37,151 nucleotides of DNA. It comes from Chloroflexota bacterium (lineage in GTDB: Bacteria; Chloroflexota; Anaerolineae; J036; Brachytrichaceae). The DNA is taken from positions 1-37,151 of the forward strand of contig JAMCQN010000109.1 of the NCBI GenBank assembly GCA_023382055.1, in the 5' to 3' direction. A program made the translations under genes and the position numbers. This document shows positions 1 through 8,027 of the stretch, piece by piece; positions within the stretch are counted from its first letter, which is position 1, and each line of letters begins with the position of its first letter. Below the pieces are notes generated by a model. It was not told where the DNA came from and searched no databases. It saw nothing but the letters and a program-made list of their open reading frames with translations.

Positions 1-160
1 CAGCGCTGCCGCCTACCCTGGTGCAAATACTCCGTTATCTGCATTTGTCCACCACGCTTTATGAGAACCTCGCCATTTCTACGTCGCCTAATTCGTCCGT
101 TATTACCTGATTTCTAGGGAAATGAGAGTTGCAGTGTTATATTGTAGGCCAGGTTAGTAT

Positions 161-191
161 AAAAAACTCCCGGCTGTATAGGCCGGGAGTT
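161..191 (-). terminator. Rho-independent terminator after the KimA-like gene
   Basis: Ten-base-pair perfect stem (165-174 pairs with 182-191, arm AACTCCCGGC) with a 7-nt loop. On the minus strand it is followed directly by a run of six T (161-166). It lies about 30 nt past the stop of the KimA-like gene and would end the long minus-strand run. The arm resembles the palindrome at 12962-12994 (CTCCCGG core), so it may be a co-opted repeat. Confidence 0.8.
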
Positions 192-219
192 ATCGTTACG
201 GGTCAGCTACGGTACAGGC

Positions 220-2046
220 TCAATGAGCATGGCCTGCGGCAGTCGCATCCTTTGGTTTCTGTGCCAGCGGATTAGCAGCGGGATCGTTCTTTATAAACTG
301 CGTGAGTATCGACGGCGCATCTGGATGGTCAACATGCATCGCCGCGTCGTATTCGCCGGCAGGCGCCGGTACAGATTCATAACGAGCCGGACGACGAACT
401 CCGAAGATATCAAACAAGTGCGTTAGCGCGGTAAAAAGCTCATAACGATATTCCTGCATCCGTAACGACTGCCATTCAACGATAGAGGCCATTGCGCCCT
501 GCACGCGCGCTTTCTCGCGCACGATGCGATGAATCTGGCGAGGTTCGCGATAGCCCTGTGGCGACAACAACAGCCCGTGTGCAGCGATCGCCAGCACACT
601 GAAGGAGATCAAAACAACCCAACCGCCCTCGGACCACTTGCCCACAATCTGACCAACAAACACGACGCCGGCGAGGATAGCAGCAATCGATGACGCCGCC
701 ATTCCCCATCTGCGCGGTCTGCCGGTGTAAGTCTTTTTCACATGTTGACGCATCGCCAGCCCCATCACCATGATCGGCATGAATACACCGACTCCGTAGA
801 ACGGCACTGCCAGGGTCGTTTGACCGCGCACGATAAACATGATCACAACAGCCAGGATAAAGCCAGCCGTCACCGAGCGCGTGAAGGTACCCTGAGCATT
901 GCGATATACAACAACCTCGGGCATCTCACCCATCGCGACATCGCGCCATGCAGTAGCCTGCAAGTCCTGGAAAGCCGTCATCGATGCCGCGGCCAGAAGC
1001 GCAACGCCCAGAAGCTGGTATGCCCAGAAGAGGATCTCGCCGCCGGGTATCTGTCCGAAGCCGATGGCCGCGAGGTTGCCGACCAGCGTTTTGCCCAGTG
1101 TGCCATCGAACACGTTGAAGTGCACCGAGAACACCGTGAGTATCATCGTGGTGACGCCGCCATAGAACAGGAATGATGTCTGGACAAAGCGGCCAATGCC
1201 GGCTTTACCGCTGTAGAAGTTCCACAGCTTCTGCAGGCGCGGCAGGCGCTTCTTGCCCCACTTCACGATGCCGGCATCTTCATCGATTACGAACTGGATA
1301 CCATTGGACATGGCTTCCAAACCCGTCAACGCTACCATGCCCTTCATCGACGCAGTCAGCATATGCAACATCGCCTGACCCAGTGGGACAGCCTGCGTTA
1401 CCTCGGTGGCCGGCACGGATTTCACATCATTGATAATCGCACCGCCCAATCCAGTCACCATGACCACGGTCAGCATGGCAAATACACCCAAAAGGGTAAA
1501 GACCACCTTTGATGATTCACCCCGGCCGCGTATGGTGAGAAACCAGGTCACGGCCGCCAGAATAGCGCCAATGGCAAAGTGCCATACCCAGTTGGCGTCA
1601 TAGGCATTCAAAACGGACAGCAACTGGTCGCCGCCGGAGAGCGCAGAGACAACAATTGTCAACACGTAGTCCTGAATGAGGGTCACGGCAACGATCAGGC
1701 TGAGGGTCGGCTTGAGATATCGCATGGACGCGGTATAAGACCCGCCGCCTTCGTTGCACACACCGAGTGAGTACATGTAGAGCGCGCCAAAGACGATGTT
1801 GGCGAGACTGATTATGGCTACGGCGATGACGGCGTATTGCTGCAGCCCATACGGATGCAGCGCGCTCATCATCTCACCGGTTGCATAGTAGTAAGAGGTA
1901 AAGTAGTCCACGCCGAAAAGAGCCAGCGCAGCCAGCAGGCCAATCTGCCCGGCGCCGTGCACATGCGCATGTTCTTTGTTCTCTTTCGGCGACGCCTTGT
2001 AGGCCAGAAAGATCACCACTAATAACAATAAAATCGAAAAAATCAT
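220..2046 (-). CDS. KimA-like APC-superfamily potassium permease
   Basis: Integral membrane transporter of 608 residues and about 12 hydrophobic segments. It resembles Bacillus KimA: GVDYFTSYYYATGE near 45-58, QDYVLTIVVS at 125-134, LTGLEAMSN at 240-248 and VPFYGVGVFMP at 414-424. The residues I recall as K+ ligands in KimA have equivalents with the same local spacing: D47, Y54, D126, Y127, T130, S134, T241, E244 and Y417. An insert of about 35 residues lies near 253-288. KimA itself ends in a USP-like cytosolic domain. Here the tail (about 495-608) is charged and His-rich at its end and does not look like USP; the next gene upstream supplies a USP-like domain. The gene sits 39 nt behind that gene and downstream of kdpD/kdpE-like genes, which supports K+ uptake. 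An amino acid permease is the alternative. Start is ATG with GGGAT upstream. Confidence 0.75.
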   Translation of the reverse strand: MIFSILLLLVVIFLAYKASPKENKEHAHVHGAGQIGLLAALALFGVDYFTSYYYATGEMMSALHPYGLQQYAVIAVAIISLANIVFGALYMYSLGVCNEGGGSYTASMRYLKPTLSLIVAVTLIQDYVLTIVVSALSGGDQLLSVLNAYDANWVWHFAIGAILAAVTWFLTIRGRGESSKVVFTLLGVFAMLTVVMVTGLGGAIINDVKSVPATEVTQAVPLGQAMLHMLTASMKGMVALTGLEAMSNGIQFVIDEDAGIVKWGKKRLPRLQKLWNFYSGKAGIGRFVQTSFLFYGGVTTMILTVFSVHFNVFDGTLGKTLVGNLAAIGFGQIPGGEILFWAYQLLGVALLAAASMTAFQDLQATAWRDVAMGEMPEVVVYRNAQGTFTRSVTAGFILAVVIMFIVRGQTTLAVPFYGVGVFMPIMVMGLAMRQHVKKTYTGRPRRWGMAASSIAAILAGVVFVGQIVGKWSEGGWVVLISFSVLAIAAHGLLLSPQGYREPRQIHRIVREKARVQGAMASIVEWQSLRMQEYRYELFTALTHLFDIFGVRRPARYESVPAPAGEYDAAMHVDHPDAPSILTQFIKNDPAANPLAQKPKDATAAGHAH

Positions 2047-2085
2047 AGTTTTATCCCAGTGACACTACAGCGTCACACGATGTCC

Positions 2086-2832
2086 TCAATGGTTCAATAC
2101 TCTCCAGGCGCCAATCAAACCAACCTCAACCATCCCTGAAACGCACAACAGACCGACCCGGTTTAACCCGGCGGTCATGGCGCCAATGTGGAGCTGCATC
2201 AGAAAAAAGCTTCCTGCGATGACCAATGGCACAATCAGGTTCGAAAGCGCCCTCCACGTTGGAAGCCACTCGCCAGACTGCCCTCGCGCTGAAGCGGTAT
2301 CCGCCTTATAGATACCGTCTATAACGTACACCGGCACATCCAGCACGATTTCCAGCGCCTGCCAGAGAGGATTTTGCCCGCCCAGGTGCAGTGGCGCCGT
2401 GTGTTCAGCCATACAGATCACCACATCGCCGGGCTGCCAGATGCTGTTGACGACATGTATCCAGTTATCGGTTGGCTCGATGTGAGTGCTGACCGCAACA
2501 TCGTCATCGCGCGTCATAGCGGCCAGCGTCGCCAACCGCAACCGCGCGGCGCTTTCATCTTCGGACCGACGCCGAGATAAGCCGACAAAAACCACTGGAA
2601 TCCGGCAGGGTCGTGATAACGACCACACATAACGAGCCAGCGCCAAATTGTCGATCCCACGAGTAGGCACCAGCACCAACAACCGTGTTATTGCGAGGTA
2701 ATCCCGTTCTAGATTCCTGGAGATTGGAGCTGATCCACCCTTGATTGCCCGCGCGACGCTACTATGTTCTGTCTTTTGCACCGTCATACTGCGATATGTA
2801 TCCAAAACCATTTCAGCAGGTTTACCTGCCAC
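2086..2832 (-). CDS. Membrane-anchored USP-like protein, putative partner of the KimA-like permease
   Basis: Protein of 248 residues. Residues about 45-170 look like a universal-stress-protein alpha/beta fold: LLVLVPTRGIDNLALARYVW, then PVVFVGLSRR, and a later strand with GDVVICMAEH. Two hydrophobic segments close the protein (about 197-216 and 222-243), so the domain is probably tethered to the inner face of the membrane. The likely start is GTG at 2832; ATG at 2811 is an alternative. In KimA a comparable domain is fused to the permease C-terminus and binds regulatory nucleotides (c-di-AMP in Bacillus); here it is encoded separately, just before the permease. That it regulates the permease is inference. 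The USP assignment rests on pattern, without an obvious ATP-binding GxxG signature. Confidence 0.6.
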   Translation of the reverse strand: MAGKPAEMVLDTYRSMTVQKTEHSSVARAIKGGSAPISRNLERDYLAITRLLVLVPTRGIDNLALARYVWSLSRPCRIPVVFVGLSRRRSEDESAARLRLATLAAMTRDDDVAVSTHIEPTDNWIHVVNSIWQPGDVVICMAEHTAPLHLGGQNPLWQALEIVLDVPVYVIDGIYKADTASARGQSGEWLPTWRALSNLIVPLVIAGSFFLMQLHIGAMTAGLNRVGLLCVSGMVEVGLIGAWRVLNH

Positions 2833-2898
2833 ATTCAGGATACTGCCGCGATATAAGCGTGCTAGTGCATTTTTTCACGAGTGTCGTTAAAAGATCAT

Positions 2899-2932
2899 TA
2901 AAAGCAGAAGTCTGACTCCTGTAAGAAGTCAG
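2899..2932 (-). terminator. Weak hairpin between kdpE and the USP-like gene
   Basis: A 9-bp stem with one mismatch (2912-2920 with 2924-2932, loop GTA). On the minus strand a T-rich stretch follows only after about eight bases. It lies in the 136-nt gap after kdpE and could partly separate regulator and transporter transcription. It is weak as an intrinsic terminator. Confidence 0.3.
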
Positions 2933-2968
2933 CCTTCGCAACGTTCGAGTTCGCGGGCGATCAGGGGA

Positions 2969-3658
2969 TTAAATCAGGAAGCGGTAACCCACCGCAGGTT
3001 CAGTGATGAGGTACTGCGGCTGGCGCGGGTCGTCTTCCAGTTTTTTGCGCAGTTGGCGCATATAGACGCGCAGATATTCGACCTGTTCCGCTTCGGCAGG
3101 TCCCCACACGTTCGTCAGTATGGTGCGATGCGTCAGGACGCGCCCGGCATTACTGGACAGGTAAGCCAGCAGCTTGAATTCCGTCGCCGTGAGTTTGACT
3201 TCCTCGCCGTCGCGTGTAACGACGTGGCGCGCCAGGTCGATCACGATATTCCCGGCGGTGATCACTACGTCTTTGGTTCCCTGCGACTGCACCGAATGGC
3301 GCAGCGCGACGCGTACGCGCGCCAGTAACTCTTCGATGCCAAAGGGTTTCGTCAAGTAATCATCCGCGCCTTTGTCCAGCGCGATGACCTTGTCGCGCTC
3401 GCCGTCACGCACCGACAGGACGATGATAGGCGCCTGCGTCCAGGTGCGCAGTTGAGCACATACCTCATGGCCGTCGATATCCGGCAAACCCAGATCCAGG
3501 ATGACCACATCGGGTGGATTCGCGGCTGCAAGGGTCAGCGCCTCTTCACCGCGGCTTGCTGTAGTGACCTGGAAGTTCTTCTCGGTGAGAATCGTGCGCA
3601 ATGCCCGCAGAATCTGCGGTTCATCGTCAACGACCAGGATGTGAGGTTGTGTGCTCAT
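2969..3658 (-). CDS. kdpE: KdpE-type response regulator (OmpR/PhoB family)
   Basis: Protein of 229 residues with an N-terminal receiver domain: acidic pair D11/D12, phospho-acceptor D55 in VVILDLGLPD, and the conserved Lys in YLTKPFG. A C-terminal winged-helix DNA-binding domain ends in PQYLITEPAVGYRFL, typical of OmpR-family regulators. KdpE normally answers to KdpD and controls potassium uptake genes. It follows the kinase gene by 16 nt. No kdpFABC genes are present; the nearest transporter is the KimA-like permease two genes downstream, so that is the likely target (inference). Cognate partnership with the adjacent kinase is likely from position. Start ATG at 3658. Confidence 0.85.
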   Translation of the reverse strand: MSTQPHILVVDDEPQILRALRTILTEKNFQVTTASRGEEALTLAAANPPDVVILDLGLPDIDGHEVCAQLRTWTQAPIIVLSVRDGERDKVIALDKGADDYLTKPFGIEELLARVRVALRHSVQSQGTKDVVITAGNIVIDLARHVVTRDGEEVKLTATEFKLLAYLSSNAGRVLTHRTILTNVWGPAEAEQVEYLRVYMRQLRKKLEDDPRQPQYLITEPAVGYRFLI

Positions 3659-3674
3659 GGCGATATCCCCAATC

Positions 3675-5171
3675 TTACTCTGCCGATTCGTTTTCCGCCG
3701 GTAAGCGCGGCATGCGCTGGCCGTCCAATGTCAGCGGTAATGTGAAGTAAAAGGCCAGCCCATGTGCGAGGTTGCTTGCCCAGATGCGCCCACCGTGCGC
3801 TTCAATGATGCCCTTGCAGATGGACAGACCCAAGCCGGTTCCCGTGACGCGGTCGGCTGCCGTCACGCGGTAAAACTTGTCAAAGATGCGCGCCATATCC
3901 TCTTCACGAATCTGCGGCCCCTCGTTATATACCTCGACCTCCACAAACTGCTGATCGCGGACGCGCGCGCTGATGCGGATCGTCGTCCCTTCCGGCGCGT
4001 ACTTCAGCGCGTTGCTGATGAGATTCGTGAATACCTGGTCAATCTGTTTATGATCGACCGGCGCCAACGGCAGTTCGTCCGAGACATCGATTTCGAGATG
4101 ATGCTTCTCGGTGGCGCGCCTCAGGCGTTGCACAGTTGCGGCCAGTATATCGGCCAGGATGTTCCACTGGCGCTGAGGCTTGAGCGCGCCGGCCTCGATA
4201 CGCGACATATCGAGCAGGTTCTCCACCAGGCGGTTCAGGTGATCGGACTCTTCGTCGATGGCGGCGATCAGGTCATTCCGAGCAGCCGAATCCCAACTGA
4301 CGTTGCCGCTGCGCAGGCTGGTAGCCGCGGCTTTGATCGTGGCAAGCGGCGTGCGCAATTCATGCGACACGGAAGACAACAGGGCGGTTTTGAGCCGGTC
4401 GCTTTCCTCAAGCACCCTGGAACGCGTCTCGGCCTGCGCCAGTATCACGCGCTCCAGCGCCAGCGCAACCTGGCTGGCGAATGTGTTCAGCAGGCGCTCC
4501 TCTGCCGGCGACAGCAGACGAGTGTGCCACAGATGTATCTCGCCCAGCAGCCCGCGTGGCGTGATCAAGGCGACCACCTGATCCGGCGAGGCAGTCGGAG
4601 GCTGGGCCTGCGCCGGCGCCAGGAATGAGCGTGGAATCGCGCTCGATTCGCGCTGGATGACCACCTCAACCGCCCTGGCCTGGAAGACTTCCAACAACGT
4701 CGCTACCGACGTTCGCGCGATGGTGTCCTGGTTGCGCAGGCCGGCCAGGGTGGACATCAGTTCATACAGGTGGATGACGTCGCGCTCGCGCAAGCGCGCC
4801 TCCTGCAGACTGGCCGTAGAGCGCCCTACCAACTGGCTGATGGCAACAGCGACGACGAGAAAAACGGCCAGCGCCAGCAGGTCTTGCGTATGCGCCACAC
4901 TGAATGTGAAACGCGGATTCGTAAAAAAGAAGTTGAGCGCCAGGAATGCAGATAATGCAGCCACGATTCCAGGCCCCAGGCCCCATAATGTCGCCACAAA
5001 TCCCACCGGCAGCAGGTAAAGCAAGGCCAGCGTCGAGTCTCTCAGGTTCTCGTGCAGCGCGTAGAGCACGGCAGTCATGGCTGCGACTGCCAGCAACGAC
5101 GTCAGGCTGCGCGCGATGAGGATGGCTATTCCGCGCCAGTAAAATTGCAGGTAACGATTCCGGAAGTTCAT
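3675..5171 (-). CDS. kdpD: Short KdpD-type sensor histidine kinase
   Basis: Membrane histidine kinase of 498 residues. Four closely spaced hydrophobic segments (about 15-115) match the KdpD transmembrane module (DUF4118), followed by a GAF-like region (about 140-240). The HisKA domain carries the phospho-acceptor His270 in SSVSHELRTPL, and the ATPase domain has NLISNALKYAPEG and the glycine box GTGLGLSICKG. The closest family by layout is KdpD, but full KdpD proteins are about 900 residues and begin with a large cytoplasmic KdpD domain plus a USP domain; both are absent here. The start is probably ATG at 5171, because it overlaps the dehydrogenase stop as ATGA (translational coupling); TTG at 5177 is the in-frame alternative. 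The missing USP module may be supplied in trans by the USP-like gene downstream (speculative). Confidence 0.85.
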   Translation of the reverse strand: MNFRNRYLQFYWRGIAILIARSLTSLLAVAAMTAVLYALHENLRDSTLALLYLLPVGFVATLWGLGPGIVAALSAFLALNFFFTNPRFTFSVAHTQDLLALAVFLVVAVAISQLVGRSTASLQEARLRERDVIHLYELMSTLAGLRNQDTIARTSVATLLEVFQARAVEVVIQRESSAIPRSFLAPAQAQPPTASPDQVVALITPRGLLGEIHLWHTRLLSPAEERLLNTFASQVALALERVILAQAETRSRVLEESDRLKTALLSSVSHELRTPLATIKAAATSLRSGNVSWDSAARNDLIAAIDEESDHLNRLVENLLDMSRIEAGALKPQRQWNILADILAATVQRLRRATEKHHLEIDVSDELPLAPVDHKQIDQVFTNLISNALKYAPEGTTIRISARVRDQQFVEVEVYNEGPQIREEDMARIFDKFYRVTAADRVTGTGLGLSICKGIIEAHGGRIWASNLAHGLAFYFTLPLTLDGQRMPRLPAENESAE

Positions 5172-6139
5172 TCCCAATCCAGGATCACCTTGATCACATC
5201 TGAGCTACGGCTGGCGGTTTTCGCCACGCCCTCGGCAAACTGGCGCGCCGGCAGCCGGTGCGTGACCAGGCGATCCAACGCGATGTGACCGTTGACCGCC
5301 AGCCTGACCGCTTCCTGCCAGCTGCCGGCGCTGGCATTGCTGCCCAGCAAGGTCAACTCGCGAATCAATATCGCATTCCAGGGAATGTCTGCGCGGCTGA
5401 GGCCGTAGTCGCCCAGGATCAACAGCTTGCCCTCGCGCGCCGCCAGGCCAAATGCGGTTTGCATTGCGCTGGCCGAGCCGGTCGCCTCAATCACAGTAGG
5501 AAAATCCAAACCCGCCAGTTGGCGCACCGCATTCGCCAACTCACCTTTTACAGTGTGGTAGTTCAACGTTTGGCTGGCGCCAAAGTCGCGCGCCAGCGCC
5601 AGGCGCTGCTCGCGCCCGCCAACCGTCAGGATGTCTTTTACCCCGGCATGCGCGAGTAGCGCAGTCATGAGCAGGCCGATCGGGCCGTCGCCCGAAACCA
5701 ACACCGGGCCCGCACAGTGTCCCAGGCGATGCATGGCGCGCACGCACACCGCCAATGGTTCGATCAATGCGGCTGTGGAAAAAGCAAACCCATCGGGAAG
5801 CAACTGCAGGTTGGCGGCCTCGGTAAGAAAGTATTGTCCATATCCGCCGGGGTGTTCGAAACCCACCTCGCCGCCATCAGACCACACGTTATCCGCCACA
5901 CAGCGCCGGTTGAGCAAGCTGCCGTCCACCCCTGCGCCAACTGCGTCCACTGTGCCCGACCATTCATGGCCGGGCGTCGCCGGGTAACCGGTGCGCTCCC
6001 ATCCGGCCAGCATGACCAGATCCGTGGCGCAGATGCCACACGCCCCCGTACGGATGCGCACCTGTCCCGACCCGGGTTGCGGCGCTGGAAGTTCCAGCAT
6101 CTCCAGTTTGTTACGGCCTGTATTGACAATCGCTCTCAT
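5168..6139 (-). CDS. Zinc-type medium-chain alcohol/polyol dehydrogenase
   Basis: NAD(P)-dependent dehydrogenase of the MDR superfamily, 323 residues from ATG 6139 (MRAIVNTG). Catalytic-zinc motifs are visible: CGICATDL near 33-40 and GHEW near 58-61. The Rossmann motif is GDGPIGLL, and HPGGYGQYF is typical of threonine/sorbitol-type members. The four-cysteine structural-zinc lobe usual in ADH and sorbitol dehydrogenase is missing; only one Cys remains in that region (RRCVADN). The frame is open to 6196, and that upstream ATG overlaps the stop of a possible small ORF as ATGA, so an extended start cannot be excluded. The stop overlaps the kinase start by 4 nt. The substrate is unknown; nearby sugar genes suggest a sugar alcohol or aldose. 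Confidence 0.85.
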   Translation of the reverse strand: MRAIVNTGRNKLEMLELPAPQPGSGQVRIRTGACGICATDLVMLAGWERTGYPATPGHEWSGTVDAVGAGVDGSLLNRRCVADNVWSDGGEVGFEHPGGYGQYFLTEAANLQLLPDGFAFSTAALIEPLAVCVRAMHRLGHCAGPVLVSGDGPIGLLMTALLAHAGVKDILTVGGREQRLALARDFGASQTLNYHTVKGELANAVRQLAGLDFPTVIEATGSASAMQTAFGLAAREGKLLILGDYGLSRADIPWNAILIRELTLLGSNASAGSWQEAVRLAVNGHIALDRLVTHRLPARQFAEGVAKTASRSSDVIKVILDWE

Positions 6140-6192
6140 GATTCCGTGCCCCTCACGGGGGTCTCCTGTCCATATTCTCTCTCGTTTCGTCA

Positions 6193-6357
6193 TCATCGCA
6201 GGGCTGGACAGGTGATCCCGCCATGCGGGAAGATCAATACTTCAGCAACGCCGGGTAGCCGATCTCTCGCCGTCTTGAGAGCTACATTGACACTCGCCTG
6301 GAACCACACAAACGGCAGGCACATCAGCATGGGTATGACGGTACGGCTATCCGTCAT
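6193..6357 (-). CDS. Possible 54-residue ORF between the GyrI-like and dehydrogenase genes
   Basis: Open frame from ATG 6357 to TGA 6193-6195. It begins 6 nt after the GyrI-like stop and overlaps the upstream candidate ATG of the dehydrogenase (6196) as ATGA. The product has a short hydrophobic patch (MLMCLPFVWFQ) and no recognised domain. No Shine-Dalgarno sequence is seen. It may be a remnant or chance; the tight spacing on both sides is the only argument in its favour. The same 225-nt interval is otherwise without a gene. Confidence 0.25.
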   Translation of the reverse strand: MTDSRTVIPMLMCLPFVWFQASVNVALKTARDRLPGVAEVLIFPHGGITCPALR

Positions 6358-6363
6358 TTTGAT

Positions 6364-6984
6364 TCAGGCGATTGGCTGGCGCAGGATGGTCTTCAAGCGA
6401 GACGGCGCCGTACGCCTGGGGTCGCTCAGGTAGATCTCATGGTGTTTGCCGCGCCGGCGATAGCCCTGTTCGGCGATATAGGCATGCAGCTTCCCGATGG
6501 TTGGCGCTTCATAAGCATACGGGCCGAGGTGCATGATCTGCGCAGACAGGCCTTCGACATAAGGCTCGAAACGCACTTGCGCCAGGGTCGGCAGCGGCTT
6601 TTTCTCCTTGCTGAGGGCCAGCGCCTGTGTGACCAGTTGGAGCGTGACAAACTCCGGCTGCATGATCATCATCGTCCACTGCCAGTTGTCCTTGCGCAGC
6701 GCGCTGAACTCGGCTGTATCATCGCACCACCACAACCCCTCCAACGGCATCACCGGATAGTCCACCGGCGAATCCCCTTTCCGGATCATGAACTTCAGTG
6801 TATAAGCAACGCTATATAGCGCATTGACCGCGTCCTGATATTCCACGGCGGTATTCGGATCGCCCGCCCCATCGATCATCAGATAGTTCCAATCAGGCAC
6901 ATCGACTACCGTGACATGCCTGGGCGTCGGGTTATAAAGATGGCGGAACTTGCGCTTCAGATCAAGCTTGAGTATATCGGCCAT
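6364..6984 (-). CDS. GyrI-like small-molecule-binding domain protein
   Basis: Soluble protein of 206 residues from ATG 6984 (MADILKLDL). It resembles GyrI-like/SOUL-fold proteins (COG4832 type): NYLMIDGAGDPN near 35-46, then an aromatic-rich middle (EGLWWCDD) and a second half with AQVRFEPYVEG and MHLGPYAYEAPTI. C-terminal HHEIYLSDPRR is characteristic of this stand-alone group, which usually has no DNA-binding domain. The family binds hydrophobic ligands, and some members hydrolyse cyclopropanoids; the role here is unknown. The start overlaps the UroD-like stop by 23 nt, implying co-transcription and coupling. In-frame ATGs upstream at 7011 and 7002 lie within the UroD-like gene and are less likely. 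Confidence 0.8.
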   Translation of the reverse strand: MADILKLDLKRKFRHLYNPTPRHVTVVDVPDWNYLMIDGAGDPNTAVEYQDAVNALYSVAYTLKFMIRKGDSPVDYPVMPLEGLWWCDDTAEFSALRKDNWQWTMMIMQPEFVTLQLVTQALALSKEKKPLPTLAQVRFEPYVEGLSAQIMHLGPYAYEAPTIGKLHAYIAEQGYRRRGKHHEIYLSDPRRTAPSRLKTILRQPIA

Positions 6985-7999
6985 ACTGGTACGCCTCGTC
7001 ATACATGGCAATGACGTTGTGCGGAGGGAAGTCGTCGAGCATCAGGTCGTGGCTTGGCGCGAGACAATAGCCGCCGCCGGGCGCCATGATATCGATGACG
7101 CGGTGCGCCTCGGCGCGCACGTCCGCCTCGCTGCCGAACGGCAACACCTGCTGGTGATCGAATCCGCCGTGAAACGCCATGCGCGCGCCAAACTCGGTCT
7201 TCAGTTCGCGCAGGTCCATCCCCCTGGCGCGCACCTGGATAGGGTTTAAGGCATCCAGCCCCATTTCGACGAGATCGGGGATCATCTTGCGCACCGCGCC
7301 GCAGGAATGGAACATCGTCTTAAGTCCGGCCTGTTTGCCCAGCTTCAGGAAGCGCTCGACATGCGGCTTGCAGAACTCGCGCCAGTGCGGCAGCGAGATA
7401 ATCATGGACTGCTGCGTGCCTATATCGTCGCCGAAGAAGAATATATCCAGCAGGTCGCCGGCGGCTTCGAAGAAGCGCAGCGCCAACTCGTAATAGAAGT
7501 CGCTGACTTTCTGCATGACGGCATGCATGACTTCCGGATGCGTATGCATTTTCATGAAAAATTCGCCCATGCCGACAAGTTCCGTCGCATCGGTAAAGAC
7601 AACCGCCCACGGCCCCCCGATGATGGCATAATCGCGCCACGGCTCGCACTCCTGACGCAGATGGCTGAAGTCGAACCAGTCCGGCGACGGCCATCCGGTA
7701 TACGCCGCCACCTGCTCGACTGTCTCAACACCTGCCAAGGGGTGCGTCAACGGCTGCCCATAATACCCGCCCCCGCGCTCGATACCCCAGTATGTTTTCG
7801 CGCCCAGATCGGGACCGATGTAACGTTCATGAACGCGCCGAAAGTCGATGTGCAGCCGCTGCATCAGCGCTTCTTCATGAGACACGTTGCACTGCTGCAT
7901 CAGTCGCGCGGTCAGCGCATCCGACGCGCCGTACCACAGCGGCACGCGATCCGGCTCGCGATGTTCGAAGGTTGTGATGACTCTCTCTTTTGCGTTCAT
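6962..7999 (-). CDS. UroD/MtaA-family protein (not HemE)
   Basis: Protein of 345 residues from ATG 7999, chosen for the GGGAGA ribosome-binding site just upstream. The uroporphyrinogen-decarboxylase fold is suggested by MNAKERVITTFEHREPDRVP at the start, FFFGDDIGTQQS near 187-198 and a late CLAPSHDLMLD. It carries HSCG (His231, Cys233), the kind of metal-binding motif found in corrinoid-dependent methyltransferases of the MtaA/CmuA side of the family and absent from true HemE. That suggests methyl transfer rather than heme synthesis, but no corrinoid protein is encoded nearby, so the substrate is open. It follows the methyltransferase gene by 28 nt and overlaps the GyrI-like gene. A second family member is at 11858-12871. 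Confidence 0.85.
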   Translation of the reverse strand: MNAKERVITTFEHREPDRVPLWYGASDALTARLMQQCNVSHEEALMQRLHIDFRRVHERYIGPDLGAKTYWGIERGGGYYGQPLTHPLAGVETVEQVAAYTGWPSPDWFDFSHLRQECEPWRDYAIIGGPWAVVFTDATELVGMGEFFMKMHTHPEVMHAVMQKVSDFYYELALRFFEAAGDLLDIFFFGDDIGTQQSMIISLPHWREFCKPHVERFLKLGKQAGLKTMFHSCGAVRKMIPDLVEMGLDALNPIQVRARGMDLRELKTEFGARMAFHGGFDHQQVLPFGSEADVRAEAHRVIDIMAPGGGYCLAPSHDLMLDDFPPHNVIAMYDEAYQYGRYTQA

Positions 8000-8027
8000 G
8001 CCGTGTCTCCCGTTTGTGAGAAGTTGC

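Noticed and set aside
3762..4628. 288-codon plus-strand frame
   Set aside because: Antisense to the KdpD-type kinase; composition rich in Arg/Gln/His and no motif.
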